This document shows positions 34,446 to 38,474 of a DNA stretch of 38,474 nt, piece after piece (position 1 is the first letter of the stretch; the number at the start of each line of letters is the position of its first letter). Source of the stretch: Secundilactobacillus silagincola (GTDB taxonomy: Bacteria; Bacillota; Bacilli; Lactobacillales; Lactobacillaceae); NCBI RefSeq assembly GCF_002583405.1, contig NZ_BCMJ01000001.1, positions 1 through 38,474 on the forward strand, given 5' to 3'. The translations under genes were made by a program, and so were the position numbers. The notes beneath the pieces are model-generated. The model was not told the origin of the DNA. It saw only the letters and a list, made by a program, of their open reading frames with translations, and did not search any database.

Positions 34446-34738
34446 AGAAAAAGCGCCCTCGACCAAGTTCATCACTTGATCAAGGGCGCTTGTGCGCTGT
34501 ACCACCTTAATTTATGCCATCTTTACAGATAGACACCTCTCACGTACGGTCCCGGGACGATACGCTGATCCAGTAAGGCGGATACACCATGAACACTCAT
34601 AATTTCGCATCCATTGCTCAAAGGCTACTTTCATCATTGGTTTGGACACCCCTTCGCACTTTACGGGGCTCACTTAGCCTTTACCAATAACTACTCTCCT
34701 TATCATCGCATTTGCTTTTTCTCATCATTTGTTAACGT
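34446..34738 (-). promoter_or_regulatory. T-box leader of the panE-family gene
   Basis: On the minus strand the leader has a GGAGAG bulge in stem I and the antiterminator core AAGGTGGTACAGCGC (complement of 34494-34508). A terminator stem AAGCGCCCT/AGGGCGCTT follows, with an inner stem and T residues (34446-34491). The core has TACAGCG where most T-boxes read ACCGCG. The specifier may be ATT (isoleucine) in GCGAA-ATT-A, but stem I is harder to align here. Confidence 0.85.
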
Positions 34739-34744
34739 GTTTTT

Positions 34745-34773
34745 AATATATACCCTGTTTTCTCATCCGTCAA
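34745..34773 (-). promoter_or_regulatory. Promoter of the T-box/panE transcript
   Basis: TTGACG (complement of 34768-34773) and TATATT (complement of 34745-34750) are 17 bp apart. The promoter lies within 40 bases of the end of the corA-like gene on the same strand. Confidence 0.7.
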
Positions 34774-34784
34774 GGGAAATCAAA

Positions 34785-35729
34785 TTAAATATCGTGATTT
34801 TTCTTTAAGTACCACAGTAATAACCCGATTGGAATAACAGAAATCGCCACTGAAAGCAGCCAACTCCAGGGCTCTTTAGCCAAAGGTAACGGCATGTTCT
34901 GTCCCCAGAAACCGGAAACGATTGGCGGAATCGCTAACGCCAACGACCAGACTGTTAACAGTCTCATTGTGTTGTTAATACTGTTATCCAGGATGTTACT
35001 GTAACTGCTAACGACCTGTTCAGCAATTTCCGCTGCAATATTAGCCATTTCACGGCTCTGCTCAACTTCAACCCGCAAATCCTTTAGGTGCTGCACTTCA
35101 GTATTCGATAAACTTAAAGGATCATCATCCGCATCCGACATCACTTGAACCTGACGAATTGCAATCACGTTATTATTTGCGGCGGTCTTCAAGTATACTA
35201 GTCGTTTATCCAAATTGGATAACTGGGTAATCTGTTTATTACTTGGCCGTCTTTGAAAGGTTTCTAAAGATTCACGAGCCTTATTCATATCATCAATGCG
35301 GTCTAAATAATCTTCATTCAGTTTAAAAATCAATTTAAAGGCAATAGTCATCAAGCTATCAACCGGCTTTTGTTCCTCACTCTTAATATCATCAATAACT
35401 TCTTTCAGCGAATCAGTGACGTACGTATTTCTGGGATGAGTGACCGTGATCAGATTTTGGTCCTTAATAATGATACAAAACGGGACGGTTTCTAAAAATT
35501 CGCCGCCATCCGAACCCTTTTCACCCTGATTGACTGACCGAAAGATCAACAAGCTGCAACCCGTTTCCGGATCGTAATCAAATCTTGCTCGCTCGCGAAT
35601 ATCTCGCATGTACCCGATGTACTTTTTCTTAATTTGGTAGGTATTCCTCAACTGATTAAAATCATGGGTATCAGGCTCATCCACTGAAACCCAGTTTAAA
35701 TCCCGCCATAGTTGATGTTGTTCGATCAT
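34785..35729 (-). CDS. corA: CorA-family divalent cation transporter
   Basis: The 314-residue protein has a soluble alpha/beta N-terminal domain (1-120), long helices (about 120-255), and two C-terminal membrane segments (about 258-275 and 288-306). The selectivity motif is FWGQNM (residues 274-279) instead of YGMN, so ion choice may differ from classical Mg2+ CorA. The C-terminus is short and basic (YLKKN). AAGGGG lies before the ATG. An imperfect inverted repeat upstream (35787-35816) may be an operator. Confidence 0.87.
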   Translation of the reverse strand: MIEQHQLWRDLNWVSVDEPDTHDFNQLRNTYQIKKKYIGYMRDIRERARFDYDPETGCSLLIFRSVNQGEKGSDGGEFLETVPFCIIIKDQNLITVTHPRNTYVTDSLKEVIDDIKSEEQKPVDSLMTIAFKLIFKLNEDYLDRIDDMNKARESLETFQRRPSNKQITQLSNLDKRLVYLKTAANNNVIAIRQVQVMSDADDDPLSLSNTEVQHLKDLRVEVEQSREMANIAAEIAEQVVSSYSNILDNSINNTMRLLTVWSLALAIPPIVSGFWGQNMPLPLAKEPWSWLLSVAISVIPIGLLLWYLKKNHDI

Positions 35730-35786
35730 AATGTACCCCTTTATCCGTTGTTTCTTCCTATTCTACAACTTTTCGGTTCCTTTTGA

Positions 35787-35816
35787 TTGACGCTGAATAT
35801 ATATTATCAACGCCAA
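35787..35816. promoter_or_regulatory. Imperfect 10-bp inverted repeat upstream of corA
   Basis: TTGACGCTGA and TCAACGCCAA (eight of ten symmetric) flank a 10-bp AT stretch containing TATATATT. It lies about 60-90 bp before the corA start and could overlap the corA promoter. Confidence 0.4.
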
Positions 35817-35914
35817 CCAAATATCACCATTTCAAGTAAATTTTGCGCAATTATATTCATTACCAGGATTTAATTTGCACTTACTCCCAACTTCGTGTAA
35901 CATTATTCTCATAC

Positions 35915-36008
35915 AAAACTAATAATAGTTGATGGGGTAGAGCTAATATCTTCCATGGTATTGTGACGTCGAAGGTGGACGTTACCTTTAAAGTTGAATA
36001 TTAGTTTT
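35915..36008 (+). promoter_or_regulatory. Structured leader before the amino acid permease
   Basis: A perfect 10-bp closing stem (AAAACTAATA with TATTAGTTTT) encloses two smaller hairpins. One pairs ATGGGG with TTCCAT through wobbles; the other pairs GTGACGTC with GGACGTTAC with one mismatch. A competing hairpin AAGGT/ACCTT (35972-35988) would disrupt the second one. The lower closing stem ends in TTTT. I do not recognise it as a known riboswitch class. Confidence 0.5.
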
Positions 36009-36053
36009 AATTTCAAGGGGAACCTTATCTTTATGTGAAAGGGATTAGAAATT

Positions 36054-37412
36054 ATGAAACGAAAATTAAGTGCGCGTCAGATGCAGATGATTGCGCTGGG
36101 TGGAACGATTGGTGTTGGACTCTTCATGGGTTCCACGTCAACCATTAAGTGGACCGGCCCATCTGTATTGATTGCCTATGCCATTGCTGGGATTTTCCTA
36201 TATCTCATTATGCGGGCGTTAGGGGAAATGCTTTACGTTGATCCAGATACCGGATCATTTTCAAAGTTTGCCACTGAATATATCAGTCCCCTGGCTGGTT
36301 ATTTAACTGCTTGGAGTAATATCTTCCAATTTGTGATCGTGGGTATGAGTGAAATGATTGCGATTGGTGGGTACTTTAAGTTCTGGTGGCCCGGATTGCC
36401 AGCTTGGATACCCGGCGTTGTCGCCATCACCTTCCTATGCTTGGCTAACCTGATTTCAGTGAAGGCCTTTGGTGAACTGGAATTCTGGTTTGCCTTGATC
36501 AAAGTTGTCACCATTGTCTTAATGATCGTTGTTGGACTCGGTCTGATTATCTTTGGCTTTGGCAATCACATGCATCCAATCGGCATTTCCAACATCTGGA
36601 CTCACGGCTTCTTCACCGGTGGCTTTAAAGGCTTTATCTTTGCATTATCAATCGTATTAGCTTCTTATCAAGGAATTGAATTGATCGGTGTCACAGCCGG
36701 TGAAGCTGAAAATCCACAACAGACACTGGTTAAGGCCATTCGGTCAACCGTCTTTCGAATCTTGATCTTCTATATTGGTGCTATTTTCGTTATTTTAAGT
36801 ATTTATCCTTGGAACGAATTGAGCAACGTTGGTTCACCATTCGTTGAAACCTTTGCTAAAATTGGCATTACTGCAGCGGCTTCGATTATTAATTTCGTTG
36901 TGATTACCGCTGCGCTGTCCGGTTCTAACTCAGGTATCTACAGTGCCAGCCGGATGTCATATACTCTGGCAAATAATGGTCAGTTACCTAAGCGTTTCTT
37001 AAAATTGAACCGGCATGGCGTACCATTTTATTCCGTCATCGCCATTTCATTTGGGATTTTCTTAGGGGTCGTGCTGGACTTTGTGGCACCATACTTCTTT
37101 AAAGATGCTGACAATATTTTCGTTATGGTATATAGCTCCAGTGTCCTGCCAGGGATGATTCCTTGGATTGTTATCTTGATCAGCCAACTTGAATTTAGAA
37201 AGCAGCACAAGGATTCTATGGCAAAACATCCGTTCAAAATGCCACTTTCACCGTGGTCAAATTACATTACACTGGCATTCTTATTCGTTACATTGATCTT
37301 CATGTTCTTTAACCCTGAAACACGAGTATCCATCATCGTAGGTGTTATCTTCTTGGCAATTATGACGATCTTGTACTTCGTTAAATTTCATGGGAAAGTT
37401 AAAAACATTTAA
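36054..37412 (+). CDS. Amino acid permease, AAT (YfnA/GabP/ProY-like) family
   Basis: This 452-residue protein with 12 predicted helices carries the APC signature. IALGGTIGVGLFMGS lies in helix 1, MRALGEMLY in helix 2, and SYQGIELIGVTAGEAENPQ in helix 6. It imports an amino acid with protons; the substrate is unknown. AAAGGG lies 8 bases or more before the ATG. A long structured leader upstream suggests regulated expression. A strong terminator follows. Confidence 0.88.
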   Translation: MKRKLSARQMQMIALGGTIGVGLFMGSTSTIKWTGPSVLIAYAIAGIFLYLIMRALGEMLYVDPDTGSFSKFATEYISPLAGYLTAWSNIFQFVIVGMSEMIAIGGYFKFWWPGLPAWIPGVVAITFLCLANLISVKAFGELEFWFALIKVVTIVLMIVVGLGLIIFGFGNHMHPIGISNIWTHGFFTGGFKGFIFALSIVLASYQGIELIGVTAGEAENPQQTLVKAIRSTVFRILIFYIGAIFVILSIYPWNELSNVGSPFVETFAKIGITAAASIINFVVITAALSGSNSGIYSASRMSYTLANNGQLPKRFLKLNRHGVPFYSVIAISFGIFLGVVLDFVAPYFFKDADNIFVMVYSSSVLPGMIPWIVILISQLEFRKQHKDSMAKHPFKMPLSPWSNYITLAFLFVTLIFMFFNPETRVSIIVGVIFLAIMTILYFVKFHGKVKNI

Positions 37413-37424
37413 GTAAAGTAACTA

Positions 37425-37472
37425 AAAAATAACCGAGAAATGATCAATTTCATGATCTTCTCGGTTATTTTT
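37425..37472. terminator. Bidirectional terminator between the permease and the second surface protein
   Basis: A perfect 14-bp outer stem (37425-37438 with 37459-37472, AAAAATAACCGAGA) is extended by an inner TGATC/GATC stem. T-runs occur at both ends. Confidence 0.85.
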
Positions 37473-37508
37473 GTGTTTACAGTAGCATGTTTAAATAGAT
37501 GGTTAATT

Positions 37509-38474
37509 TTACCGTCTTCTACTAAAACCTATCCAGCCAATCAAACTTTCTACAGCAAGCATGAAGTAGCCCAGAACTGAAATAGGCGTTCCTGGTTCAT
37601 CACTTGATTGTGGTAAAATTGCTGCCTTACTTTCAGGCACTTGGGGTTGTGCTTTAATTGACCCCTTAAGCGAGATTGTCCGAATTTGATTAACTTTAGC
37701 TGAAGTGGCACTTCCCTTTTTTTCATTCGTTTGTGACTCAGCGGATGCAGTTTCAGAAGTTAAATACGTCAGTTTAGGCTGTTGATGTGCCTTAACAATT
37801 TCAGGTGTCTGGCCTTCATCGACACCGGTAGTGATTGTTTGATTTGATTCCGGCTGATCAGGTATTATCGGCTGAATTTGTTGATCTGGTTGGGGATCTG
37901 CTGGCGTCTGATCTTCGTCAACACCAGTGGTAATGACTTGGCTTTCTTCAGGTTGAGAAGGCGTCGTAGGTTGTTCTGGCACTGATGGATTCCCCTCGTC
38001 ACCTGGTGTAGCTGGTAATGTGGTATATGGAACACCTACACTTGGTGATTCGCCCTCTGTATATACTGCAAGTCCGTCAGCTACTTCACCTTGTGCATAC
38101 GTATAAGGAACGTCCGTTGATACTGCATCTTTAAAATATGCAGCAATACCATCGGCAACTTCACCCTGCGCATACGTGTACGATAGGCTAGGACCTACGA
38201 CAGCTTTTGTGTAAACTTGAATACCATCAGAAAGCTCACCCATGTTTTCGGTATTCTTGGTGTGCAGTGGTGTACCTAATTCTGTGGCTACTTCGATACC
38301 GTTAGATAGCTTACCCGGATTATTCGGGTCGCTAGTGGTGTAGACTGGTGCTGCTACTCTTTCTTGCGTATATACTTTTTTACCGTTAGACAACTTACCC
38401 AGATTATTCGGGTCGCTAGTGGTGTAGACTGGTGCTGCTACTCTTTCTTGCGTATATACTTTTTTACCATTGGA
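37509..38474 (-). CDS. Repeat-containing surface protein with LPQSS-type sorting motif (partial)
   Basis: The reading frame is open to the window end, so the N-terminus lies outside. From the edge inwards come 28-residue repeats (SNGKKVYTQERVAAPVYTTS...), then related 25-residue units (NGIEVATELG, DGIQVYTKAV, DGIAAYFKDA, DGLAVYTEGE). A Pro/Gln-rich region follows, with a duplicated ITTGVDE-x-QTP unit. The end is LPQSSDEP, a hydrophobic segment and SRRR, a variant of the LPxTG anchor. Sortase use is inferred. The TTG at 38393 is not a likely start, since the repeat continues in frame beyond it. Confidence 0.85.
   Translation of the reverse strand, partial: SNGKKVYTQERVAAPVYTTSDPNNLGKLSNGKKVYTQERVAAPVYTTSDPNNPGKLSNGIEVATELGTPLHTKNTENMGELSDGIQVYTKAVVGPSLSYTYAQGEVADGIAAYFKDAVSTDVPYTYAQGEVADGLAVYTEGESPSVGVPYTTLPATPGDEGNPSVPEQPTTPSQPEESQVITTGVDEDQTPADPQPDQQIQPIIPDQPESNQTITTGVDEGQTPEIVKAHQQPKLTYLTSETASAESQTNEKKGSATSAKVNQIRTISLKGSIKAQPQVPESKAAILPQSSDEPGTPISVLGYFMLAVESLIGWIGFSRRR
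38299..38474 (-). repeat. 84-bp tandem repeat in the second surface gene
   Basis: Equivalent points (TATTCGGGTC at 38321 and 38405) are exactly 84 bp apart, encoding 28 residues. The two copies visible are almost identical, and a third begins at the window edge, so the array probably extends outside. Confidence 0.88.

Noticed and set aside
38383-38393. TTG at 38393 as the start of the second surface protein
   Set aside because: The same repeat continues in frame to the window edge, no signal peptide follows the TTG, and the gene is simply truncated.

Overview
The window looks like chromosome from a Lactobacillaceae species. Supporting signs are a KxYKxGKxW-type signal peptide with an LPQTS sorting motif, a DUF4811/MFS pair, T-box leaders of the low-GC Gram-positive type, strong purine-rich ribosome binding sites, and frequent TTG and GTG starts. 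The genus is not certain; an environmental or plant-associated lactobacillus (Secundilactobacillus/Levilactobacillus-like) is a guess. No rRNA, tRNA, CRISPR array, transposase or phage gene was seen.

Layout. (1) 178-6654: a 2158-residue repeat-built surface protein. (2) 6944-9806: an MFS drug exporter with its DUF4811 partner, divergent from a MerR regulator across a palindromic double promoter. (3) 9865-11748: a PadR / HAAS-domain / DUF4097 envelope operon, then a flavin-binding PNPOx-like gene. (4) 12405-16588: argCJBD, the acetylated part of ornithine synthesis, divergent from a helix-turn-helix/TPR regulator with a cre-like site between them. (5) 17761-20300: structured intergenic elements, a universal stress protein and an amino acid antiporter. 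(6) 20631-26119: a T-box-controlled prolyl peptidase and peptide-binding lipoprotein, then an amidase and a C39-like protease-fold protein. (7) 26314-29171: a second T-box, a 44-codon ORF, a hydratase and an aminotransferase. (8) 29710-31889: a polar amino acid ABC transporter (binding protein-permease fusion plus ATPase). (9) 32073-35729: a HesB/IscA-like protein, prephenate dehydratase, a T-box-controlled ketopantoate-reductase-family enzyme and a CorA-like protein. (10) 36054-37412: an amino acid permease behind a structured leader. (11) 37509 to the window end: a second repeat-built surface protein, cut off at its N-terminus.

Much of the window handles amino acids: arginine precursor synthesis, phenylalanine synthesis, peptide uptake and cleavage, amino acid import, 2-oxo acid reduction and transamination. 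Three separate T-box leaders (23249-23548 minus, 26343-26647 plus, 34446-34738 minus) tie part of this to tRNA charging. Aligned on the specifier loop, they read ATC, ATC and ATT, suggesting isoleucine; the third reading is weak.

The most unusual signal is a family of about 120-bp structured elements. There are three close copies (18013-18131, 18138-18260, 31888-32005) and one diverged relative (17769-17890). Short motifs are conserved (AGAGTGYG at one end, an asymmetric GTTT bulge, a GGAG/TGCA internal loop, an AAATCC/GGATTT inner stem, CACGTTT at the other end) while the helices between them have different sequences that still pair. They sit at gene 3' ends in the sense of the gene, or in tandem behind another copy. 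In two cases the element supplies the last two bases of the TAG stop codon. This looks like a mobile or selected 3'-UTR RNA element rather than an ordinary terminator.
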